Below are positions 1 to 4,743 of a stretch of 5,749 bases of DNA, in pieces; position 1 is the stretch's first letter; each line of letters begins with the position of its first letter. The translations under genes and the position numbers were made by a program. The notes under the pieces were generated by a model. The model did no database searches. It was not told the DNA's origin and worked only from the letters and a program-made list of their open reading frames with translations. This DNA comes from an uncultured Steroidobacteraceae bacterium (GTDB taxonomy: Bacteria > Pseudomonadota > Gammaproteobacteria > Steroidobacterales > Steroidobacteraceae), in assembly GCA_955652625.1 (NCBI GenBank), contig CATPBM010000050.1, positions 1 through 5,749 on the forward strand, written 5' to 3'.

Positions 1-657
1 ATATAAAGAGATGACCACCGGCATGTCCGCGCCGCCGATCGGCAGCGTCATGGTGAGCCCGAGCACCAGCGCCAGCACGAAGACCGCGGTGACCACGGCG
101 GGGGAGGCGTTGCTATGCGAGGCCACCAGCGCACCGAGAATGAGCGCCGCGGCGAGCAGCAGCAGGTTCAGGATCTGCTGGCCGCTGAAGCGGATGCTGC
201 GGGTGATCAGGCCCTGGAGCTTGCCGAAGGCAATGGCACTGCCGCTGAAGGAGACCGCCCCGATGATGCCTCCGGCCACCGCCAGTGTCGTGGTCGGGTA
301 GTCCGTGGCGCCGCCGCGATACAGCTCCACCGCCGCGATCGCCGCCGCCGCCCCACCGCCCATGCCGTTGTAGAGCGCGATCATCTGCGGCATGTCGGTC
401 ATGGCGACGCGCCGGCCGCTCCACAGGGCGAGCAGTCCGCCGACGAACATCGCCGGGACGATCAGCTGGTAGTTGGACATCCCCGGGTAGAGGAACGTGA
501 CGAGGGTGGCGACTGCCATGCCGGCGCCGGCCCACAGGATGCCGCTGCGCGCGGTCACCGGGGAGCTCATGCGCTTGAGCCCGAGGATGAACAGCACCGC
601 GGTGACGAAGTAACTCGCCTGGATCGCCAGATCCGCGGAAAGCCAGGAGGACGGCAT
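1..657 (-). CDS. pntB: NAD(P) transhydrogenase subunit beta, N-terminal part (cut by window edge)
   Basis: Membrane and NADP(H)-binding subunit of the proton-translocating transhydrogenase, which moves hydride from NADH to NADP+ using the proton gradient. The minus-strand frame from the ATG at 657-655 stays open for 219 codons and runs off the window at base 1. The visible part is the membrane domain: about seven hydrophobic segments (roughly residues 12-28, 38-57, 64-81, 92-112, 124-145, 162-182, 187-205). Family signatures are the MPQMIALYNGMGGGAA stretch at 89-104 and GGADMPVVISLY at 208-219. The NADP-binding C-terminal domain lies outside. Asn97 sits where E. coli PntB has the channel residue His91 (alignment by eye). 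The ATG overlaps the pntAB stop by one base (TGATG), which suggests translational coupling; only a weak purine-rich AAGAGA lies upstream. Identity is very secure; the gene is incomplete only because the window ends. Confidence 0.96.
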   Translation of the reverse strand, partial: MPSSWLSADLAIQASYFVTAVLFILGLKRMSSPVTARSGILWAGAGMAVATLVTFLYPGMSNYQLIVPAMFVGGLLALWSGRRVAMTDMPQMIALYNGMGGGAAAAIAAVELYRGGATDYPTTTLAVAGGIIGAVSFSGSAIAFGKLQGLITRSIRFSGQQILNLLLLAAALILGALVASHSNASPAVVTAVFVLALVLGLTMTLPIGGADMPVVISLY

Positions 658-962
658 CAGTGGGGTCTCTTGTCCGCGGCGCGCGCACCGCTCGACTTGA
701 ACATCTCGAGCATGCGCTCGGTCACCACGTAGCCGCCCACGGCGTTGCCGGCGGCGAGCAGCACGCCGATGACCCCGATGGTCTTCTCGAGCGGGGTTTG
801 CGCGCCGCCGAGCGCCACCATCGCGCCCACCAGCACGATGCCGTGCACGAAATTGGACCCCGACATGAGGGGCGTATGCAGAATCACCGGCACGCGCGAG
901 ATGACCTCGTAGCCGGTGAAGGCTGCCAGCATGAAGATGTAGAGCGCCACTATCCCGGTCAT
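657..962 (-). CDS. pntAB: NAD(P) transhydrogenase alpha subunit, membrane part (PntA-2)
   Basis: Small integral membrane subunit that completes the proton channel with PntB. The protein has 101 residues, with three hydrophobic segments at roughly 3-18, 37-53 and 60-80. Between the first two is the family signature HTPLMSGSNFVHGI (29-42). The last 20 residues are charged and probably cytoplasmic. In E. coli this segment is fused to the end of PntA; here it is a separate gene, as in Rhodospirillum rubrum and Thermus. His40 in the second segment appears to match the channel histidine of the Thermus alpha2 subunit. The ATG start is supported by GAGGG eight bases upstream, and the gene begins 4 bp after pntAA ends. 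It overlaps pntB by one base, so all three genes form one transcription unit. Confidence 0.95.
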   Translation of the reverse strand: MTGIVALYIFMLAAFTGYEVISRVPVILHTPLMSGSNFVHGIVLVGAMVALGGAQTPLEKTIGVIGVLLAAGNAVGGYVVTERMLEMFKSSGARAADKRPH

Positions 963-966
963 GTGA

Positions 967-2091
967 TCATCCCTCGAGCGCTTTGCGCGTGGGCTCGTGT
1001 TTGATCTGCCCGCCGCTCGTCAGGCACGACTGCGCAAACACCTCGTCGTTCCAGTCGATCGCGAGCTCCCCCTTGCTGAGCGCGGGCTTGAGGAAGTTGA
1101 AGAGGTTGCGTGCGTACATCTCGCTCGCGTTGTAGGCGAGCTCGGCGGCGAGATTCACCGGACCTGCGATCTTCACGCCCTGATGCTCGATGACCTCCCC
1201 GGGGCGCGTGAGCTCGCAGTTGCCGCCCTGCTCGGCCGCGATGTCGATAACCACTGAGCCCGGGCGCATGCGCGCGACCGCGGCCGCCGAGATGATCTTC
1301 GGCGCCGGGCGCCCGGGCACGGAGGCGGTGGTGATCACGGCGTCCGCCGCGGCGATGCGTGCCTCGAGCACTTCCTGTTGTCGCGCCTTCTCTTCCGCGG
1401 TGAGCTCGCGCGCGTAGCCGCCGGAGCCTTCCGCGCTCACGCCGGTGTCGACGAACTTGGCTCCGAGCGACTTGACCTGCTCGCGCGTGGCGCTGCGCAC
1501 GTCGTAGGCCTCGACCACCGCACCCAGGCGGCGCGCGGTGGCGATGGCCTGCAGCCCCGCGACGCCGGCGCCGATGATCAGCACCTGCGCCGGGCGAACG
1601 GTGCCGGCGGCGGTGGTGAGCATGGGCATGAACTTCTGCAGCTGATTCGCGGCGATCAGCACCGCCTTGTAGCCGGCGATCGCCGCCTGCGAGGACAGTG
1701 CGTCCATCGACTGGGCGCGCGAAATGCGTGGCACCAGCTCCATCGCGAAGCTGGTGATGCCACGTTCCTTGAGGGCGCGCACTTCCGCGGCGCGCGCGTG
1801 CGGCTGCATGAACCCTATGACCACAGCGCTCGCCTTGAGCTGCTTGATCTGCTCAACGCCGAGCGGCTGCACCGCGAGCAGCACGTCGGCCGTGCTCAGG
1901 ACCTCACCCGCGGATGCCGCCCAGGAGACACTCTTATATAGAGAGTCGGGAAAGCGGGCCCGCTCGCCCGCGCCGCGCTCGATCAGCACACGCGCGCCTT
2001 CCCGGGCGAGCTTCTCGGCCACTTCGGGAACCACGCTGACACGCGTCTCCTGCGGCGCGCTTTCGCGCAGCGCGCCAATCGTTACTGACAT
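967..2091 (-). CDS. pntAA: NAD(P) transhydrogenase alpha subunit, soluble NAD(H)-binding part (PntA-1)
   Basis: Cytoplasmic domain I of the transhydrogenase; it binds NAD(H) and passes hydride to NADP+ held by PntB. The 374-residue protein shows the whole domain: an N-terminal RESAPQETRVSVVPEV segment (9-24) typical of the alanine dehydrogenase/PntA N domain; an RQD loop with Arg122, Gln127 and Asp130 in RISRAQSMD; the GYKAVL helix (140-145); the nucleotide-binding glycine motif GAGVAGLQAI (174-183) with its acidic strand end at AYDVR (195-199); and the family stretch GSGGYARELT before a second core block ending VVIDIAAEQGGNCELT. Length matches the split, soluble form and not the roughly 510-residue E. 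coli PntA. The ATG at 2091-2089 is preceded by GAAGG at seven bases spacing. It is the first gene of the pntAA-pntAB-pntB operon and faces the divergent HNH gene. Confidence 0.97.
   Translation of the reverse strand: MSVTIGALRESAPQETRVSVVPEVAEKLAREGARVLIERGAGERARFPDSLYKSVSWAASAGEVLSTADVLLAVQPLGVEQIKQLKASAVVIGFMQPHARAAEVRALKERGITSFAMELVPRISRAQSMDALSSQAAIAGYKAVLIAANQLQKFMPMLTTAAGTVRPAQVLIIGAGVAGLQAIATARRLGAVVEAYDVRSATREQVKSLGAKFVDTGVSAEGSGGYARELTAEEKARQQEVLEARIAAADAVITTASVPGRPAPKIISAAAVARMRPGSVVIDIAAEQGGNCELTRPGEVIEHQGVKIAGPVNLAAELAYNASEMYARNLFNFLKPALSKGELAIDWNDEVFAQSCLTSGGQIKHEPTRKALEG
971..975 (-). promoter_or_regulatory. Ribosome binding site of pntAB
   Basis: On the minus strand GAGGG lies eight bases before the pntAB ATG. 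It is inside the last codons of pntAA, so pntAB initiation is probably tied to passage of ribosomes through pntAA. Confidence 0.7.
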
Positions 2092-2098
2092 TCACGCA

Positions 2099-2103
2099 CC
2101 TTC
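2099..2103 (-). promoter_or_regulatory. Ribosome binding site of pntAA
   Basis: On the minus strand GAAGG lies seven bases before the ATG at 2091 and fixes that start. It sits six bases downstream, in transcript direction, of the 2110-2129 palindrome, so a hairpin there could influence ribosome access. Confidence 0.65.
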
Positions 2104-2109
2104 GCGGCT

Positions 2110-2129
2110 ACGTGGCCGGTCGGCCACGT
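2110..2129. repeat. 20-bp near-perfect palindrome in the divergent intergenic region
   Basis: The sequence ACGTGGCCG-GT-CGGCCACGT has two perfect 9-bp arms around a 2-bp centre. It lies 18 bp upstream of the pntAA start and about 76 bp upstream of the HNH gene. As DNA it looks like an operator for a dimeric regulator. As RNA, if the pnt transcript begins upstream, it could form an 8-bp GC-rich stem with a 4-nt loop just ahead of the pntAA ribosome binding site. No run of T follows on either strand in the position expected for an intrinsic terminator. The symmetry is plainly seen; the role is inference. Confidence 0.6.
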
Positions 2130-2143
2130 GATTGGAAAATTTC

Positions 2144-2171
2144 AATTTAATTAAGACCTTGCGCTGTTGAA
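2144..2171 (-). promoter_or_regulatory. Candidate promoter of the pnt operon
   Basis: On the minus strand a TTCAAC box (2171-2166) and a TAAATT box (2149-2144) are separated by 16 bp, in the only AT-rich stretch of the region. Transcription would start near 2137 and give a leader of about 45 nt containing the 2110-2129 palindrome. Both boxes deviate from consensus, so this is a weak prediction. Confidence 0.3.
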
Positions 2172-2196
2172 TTCTTGCACAAACTTGCCGTATCTT
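2167..2196 (+). promoter_or_regulatory. Candidate promoter of the HNH-exonuclease-kinase operon
   Basis: TTGAAT (2167-2172) and TATCTT (2191-2196) are separated by 18 bp, a fair sigma-70-like pair. Expected transcription start is about 2202-2205, immediately before the ATG at 2206. The -35 box almost coincides with that of the candidate minus-strand promoter, so the two directions could compete for polymerase. Predicted by eye only. Confidence 0.4.
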
Positions 2197-2205
2197 ACAG
2201 CGGCC

Positions 2206-2880
2206 ATGCTAGGGATAGACCTCGAGCGCGCCGATCACGGCTTCCTGACCGACCTGAGCGTCGTCGCGACGCCCGCGGCGCGTGGCCTGTCGCAGCTGGT
2301 GCTGCGCACGGATGTCGCGGGCATGCCGCTCGAGTGGATCGACTACAAGGAAGCCGCGCGACTTTATCATCAGGAGCAGGTTGCATACACGTGCGGCTCG
2401 CTGCTGTACGAGTTGTATGGCGGCGTGAACGCGCGCAGCGGCCGGCGCACCGTCTTGGAGGTGAACTCCATCGTCGCCACCGTCGGGCACACCGGCAATC
2501 CCGGCAACACGCGCCACGACTACGTCCCGCCGCTCAACAACCAGACGCTGTTCCGGCGCGACGCGTACCTGTGCATGTACTGCAGCCAGCGCTTCGCCTC
2601 GCGCGAGCTGTCGCGCGACCACATTCGCCCCTTCAGCCAGGGCGGCACCGACATCTGGACCAACGTGGTGGCCGCCTGCCGCCGCTGCAACAACCAGAAG
2701 GCCTCGCGCACTCCGGAGCAGGCGAGGATGCAGCTCATCGCCGTGCCGTTCACGCCGACCTACGCGGAGTACATTTTCCTGAAAGGGCGGCGGGTTCTGG
2801 CCGACCAGATGGAGTACCTGGTGGCGCATTTCCCGCGCACGAGTCCCCTGCACGATCGCATCCAGCGCTGGCTGTCTTGA
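2206..2880 (+). CDS. HNH endonuclease family protein
   Basis: Predicted metal-dependent DNA endonuclease of the stand-alone HNH family. The 224-residue protein has a roughly 30-residue N-terminal lead, then a conserved-looking region beginning QLVLRTDVAGMPLEWI (30-45) with YKEAARLYH, and a C-terminal HNH module at about 117-175. The module has a first CxxC pair (Cys123, Cys126), the catalytic-type Asp138-His139 in SRDHIRPFSQGG, Asn153, and a second CxxC (Cys158, Cys161) followed by NNQK. The four cysteines should hold a structural zinc and the DH/N residues the catalytic metal. The ATG at 2206 is chosen because the upstream in-frame TTG at 2167 lies in the presumed promoter, and the next in-frame ATG would cut into the conserved region. 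No Shine-Dalgarno precedes it. The stop overlaps the next gene's start. Substrate and role (repair, defence, other) cannot be told from sequence. Confidence 0.85.
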   Translation: MLGIDLERADHGFLTDLSVVATPAARGLSQLVLRTDVAGMPLEWIDYKEAARLYHQEQVAYTCGSLLYELYGGVNARSGRRTVLEVNSIVATVGHTGNPGNTRHDYVPPLNNQTLFRRDAYLCMYCSQRFASRELSRDHIRPFSQGGTDIWTNVVAACRRCNNQKASRTPEQARMQLIAVPFTPTYAEYIFLKGRRVLADQMEYLVAHFPRTSPLHDRIQRWLS

Positions 2881-3764
2881 TCTTCCTCGTCGACGCCTCG
2901 GTCTACGTCTTTCGGGCCTGGCACTCCATGCTGCCGGACATGCGCGACCGGGACGGCAACCCCGTGCATGCGGTGTTCGGCTTCGCGCGCTTCCTCGGGG
3001 ATCTCATCGAGCGTGTGCGCCCGAGCCACATTGCAGTGGCGTTCGATCAGCGGCGCGCAAGCTCCTATCGCAACCGTATCTACCCGGCCTACAAAGCCAA
3101 CCGCGAGCGCGCACCCGCGGACCTGGTGCTGCAGTTCGAGCGCTGCCGCGAACTGTGCCGGCACCTCGGGCTCGCGGTGTTCGTGGATCCGGAGTACGAG
3201 GCCGACGACATCATCGGCACGCTGGCGAAACTCATGCGCGAGCAGGGCGTGCGCTCCGCGTTCATCACACGCGACAAGGATCTCGCACAGCTCATGCGTG
3301 ACGGGGACCTGTTCTGGGACTTTGGCGCCCGCGAGCAGTTCGGCTATCACGACATCGAGCGTCATTTTGGCGTGGCGCCCGAGCGCTTTGCCGACTATCT
3401 GGCACTCACCGGCGATGAGGTGGACAACATTCCCGGCGTTCCCGGCGTCGGCCACCGCACCGCCGCCTCCCTGATGAAGGCGTTCGGGTCGCTCGATGAG
3501 GTGTATGGCGACCTGGCGCGCGTCGCGCGCCTGAATCTGCGTGGCGCCGGCACGCTGGGTGCGCGGCTGACCGAGCACCGCGACTCGGTGTACCTCGCCC
3601 GCCAGCTCACGCGCATCGCGTGCGATCTGCGCCTGGGCGTTGAGCCGCTCGGCCTCAAGCGCCGCGTGCCGGACATGCCGGCGCTTTCCGGACTCTACGA
3701 CCAGCTGGGCTTCGGGCCGTTCCTGCGCCGCCAGGGCGAGCGCCTGGCGCAATTGCCCGCTTAG
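2877..3764 (+). CDS. 5'-3' exonuclease / flap endonuclease (DNA polymerase I N-domain type)
   Basis: Stand-alone 5'-nuclease resembling the exonuclease domain of DNA polymerase I; expected to remove 5' ends or flaps from DNA. The protein is 295 residues, normal for the domain. The N-terminal nuclease core shows Asp6 (IFLVDASVY), Asp57 (VAFDQRR), the YPAYKANRER substrate-gripping stretch (69-78), Glu108/Asp110/Asp111 (EYEADDIIG) and Asp133/Asp135 (ITRDKDL). The helix-hairpin-helix part shows Asp180 and Asp183 in TGDEVDNIPGVPGVG (178-192). All acidic metal-ligand positions I would expect appear present, so an active enzyme is likely. The TTG start at 2877 is chosen because the fold begins right there; this frame is also open upstream, but only as a shadow of the HNH gene. 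TTG overlaps the HNH stop in TTGA and has no Shine-Dalgarno, implying translational coupling. It could be called an ExoIX/Xni-like protein, but I do not assign the symbol. Confidence 0.92.
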   Translation: MIFLVDASVYVFRAWHSMLPDMRDRDGNPVHAVFGFARFLGDLIERVRPSHIAVAFDQRRASSYRNRIYPAYKANRERAPADLVLQFERCRELCRHLGLAVFVDPEYEADDIIGTLAKLMREQGVRSAFITRDKDLAQLMRDGDLFWDFGAREQFGYHDIERHFGVAPERFADYLALTGDEVDNIPGVPGVGHRTAASLMKAFGSLDEVYGDLARVARLNLRGAGTLGARLTEHRDSVYLARQLTRIACDLRLGVEPLGLKRRVPDMPALSGLYDQLGFGPFLRRQGERLAQLPA

Positions 3765-3773
3765 CGGCTAAGC
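3759..3773 (+). repeat. Small inverted repeat across the exonuclease stop and kinase start
   Basis: GCTTAGC-G-GCTAAGC: 7-bp arms that could fold in RNA as a 6-bp stem with a 3-nt CGG loop. The left arm contains the exonuclease stop codon TAG and the right arm ends one base before the GTG of the next gene. There is no T tract, so it is not a standard terminator. Its position suggests it might modulate initiation of the kinase gene, opened by ribosomes ending translation. It could also be chance. Confidence 0.35.
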
Positions 3774-3774
3774 C

Positions 3775-4662
3775 GTGCCGCGCTTCGCGGCCATCGCGCG
3801 CGAGATCTACGCCCTGAGCGGCGTGCACTGCGCGCCGGCGCCCGCCGCGAGCGTGGCGGGGGGCAGCATCAATGAGTGTTACCGCTGGCCGGCGCGCACC
3901 GCACCGCTGTTCGTGAAGCTCGCACCCCGCGCCGCCGCCGCCATGTTCGAGGCGGAGGCCGCCGGGCTCGCCGAGCTTGCCCAGGCGCACGCCCTGCGCG
4001 TGCCGCGAGTGCTGGCGAGCGGGTGCACCGAGGCGGCGGCCTTTCTCGCGCTCGAGTGGATCGACGCCGGCGCCCCGGACGGCAGTTGCGAACGGCGCCT
4101 GGGCGCGGGGCTGGCCGCGCTGCATGCGGTGCATGCGCCGGGCTTTGGCTGGACGCGCGACAACACCATCGGCCGCACACCGCAGGCCAACGGTTGGGGC
4201 GACAGCTGGGTGGAATTTTTTCGCGAGCGGCGCCTGCGCCCGCAACTCACGCTCGCGGCCGCCAACGGCATGGCGGGGGCGCTTGCCGCCCCCGGCGAGC
4301 GGCTGCTGGAGCAGGTGCCCGCGTTGCTCGCCGGTCACGCTCCCGTGGCGTCGCTGTTGCACGGGGACCTGTGGGGCGGGAACTGGCTGGCAACGGCGGA
4401 CGGTGAGCCGGTGATCTTCGACCCGGCGGTGTACTACGGAGACCGCGAAGCGGACCTGGCGATGACGCGTCTGTTCGGCGGCTTCGGCGCCGAGTTCTAC
4501 CACAGCTACGAGGCCGTGGCGCCCCCGGCGCCGGGAGCGTCGACGCGCTGTCAGCTCTATCAGCTCTACCACGTGCTGAACCATGCCAACCTGTTCGGCG
4601 GCGGCTATGTCCGCCAGGCACGCGGCATCATCGATTGGCTGCTGGCCCAGCTTCGCGGGTGA
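3775..4662 (+). CDS. Fructosamine/ketosamine-3-kinase family protein
   Basis: ATP-dependent kinase of the fructosamine-3-kinase family (protein-kinase-like fold), expected to phosphorylate C3 of sugar-amine adducts on proteins or small amines so that the adduct falls off; a cytosolic damage-repair role. The 295 residues match the usual bacterial length. Visible motifs: GGSINECY (29-36), the nucleotide-binding loop region; FVKL with Lys48, the likely ATP lysine; FLALEWI as hinge; GWTRDNTIGRTPQAN and WVEFFRERRLRPQL, characteristic of the family; catalytic loop HGDLWGGNW with Asp198; the metal-binding VIFDPAVYYGDREADLAM with Asp216; and near the end YQLYHVLNHANLFGGGY. The GTG start at 3775, 10 bp after the exonuclease stop, fits the N-terminus of the family and is in the same apparent operon. 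It has no clear Shine-Dalgarno and is preceded by a small hairpin. Actual substrate is unknown. Confidence 0.93.
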   Translation: MPRFAAIAREIYALSGVHCAPAPAASVAGGSINECYRWPARTAPLFVKLAPRAAAAMFEAEAAGLAELAQAHALRVPRVLASGCTEAAAFLALEWIDAGAPDGSCERRLGAGLAALHAVHAPGFGWTRDNTIGRTPQANGWGDSWVEFFRERRLRPQLTLAAANGMAGALAAPGERLLEQVPALLAGHAPVASLLHGDLWGGNWLATADGEPVIFDPAVYYGDREADLAMTRLFGGFGAEFYHSYEAVAPPAPGASTRCQLYQLYHVLNHANLFGGGYVRQARGIIDWLLAQLRG

Positions 4663-4664
4663 AG

Positions 4665-4680
4665 AGGCCGCACCTTTGCG
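4665..4680 (+). promoter_or_regulatory. Possible sigma-54-type promoter element before acs
   Basis: AGGCCGC-ACCT-TTGCG has the GG and GC doublets of a -24/-12 promoter with the required 10-bp spacing and the TTGC core. The rest of the -24 box matches poorly (GGC then CGC instead of ACG). It starts three bases after the kinase stop and would put the transcript start near 4690, about 54 bases before acs. No good sigma-70 pair is visible here, though a lone TATGCT (4688-4693) is present. In GC-rich DNA such matches arise by chance fairly often. Confidence 0.25.
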
Positions 4681-4730
4681 ATTCGGCTATGCTGAAAGCT
4701 CTGCCGAAGCATGAGAACAGTCAGGGCGTC

Positions 4731-4735
4731 AGGAG
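4731..4735 (+). promoter_or_regulatory. Ribosome binding site of acs
   Basis: AGGAG lies eight bases before the ATG at 4744. This is the clearest Shine-Dalgarno on the plus strand of the window, in contrast to the three genes before it, and it supports acs being translated independently. Confidence 0.8.
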
Positions 4736-4743
4736 AGTCTTCC

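Noticed and set aside
113..688. Open frame of 191 codons on the minus strand overlapping pntB in another frame
   Set aside because: The pntB frame gives a clear membrane protein with family motifs; the other frame is low-complexity and arginine-rich.
1930..1946. AT-rich near-palindrome ACTCTTATATAGAGAGT, promoter-like TATATA
   Set aside because: It lies inside pntAA and encodes the DSLYKSV residues in frame; no matching -35 box or downstream gene supports a promoter.
2167..2205. TTG at 2167 as an alternative start for the HNH protein, adding 13 residues
   Set aside because: It falls on the candidate -35 box, has no ribosome binding site, and the added residues show no family similarity that I can see.
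2175..2876. Upstream in-frame extension of the exonuclease across the HNH gene, giving a possible 529-residue fusion
   Set aside because: The extension lies out of frame over the HNH coding sequence and has arginine/alanine-rich shadow composition. The exonuclease fold begins right at the TTG at 2877.
2760..3752. Long open frame of 330 codons on the minus strand opposite the exonuclease gene
   Set aside because: It mirrors the exonuclease codons in GC-rich DNA, its product matches no family I know, and the plus-strand frame carries all the catalytic motifs.
4126..4138. Short repeat of GCATGC in the kinase gene
   Set aside because: It encodes the LHAVHAPGFGW segment typical of the family; the repeat follows from the residues His-Ala-Val-His-Ala.
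3655..4584. Open frame of 309 codons on the minus strand opposite the kinase gene
   Set aside because: The product is arginine-, alanine- and glycine-rich with no recognisable domain, typical of antisense shadow frames at high GC.
4689..4712. Inverted repeat ATGCT/AGCAT with 14-nt spacer before acs
   Set aside because: Only 5 bp per arm, no T tract, and expected by chance in this length; too weak to call an operator or terminator.
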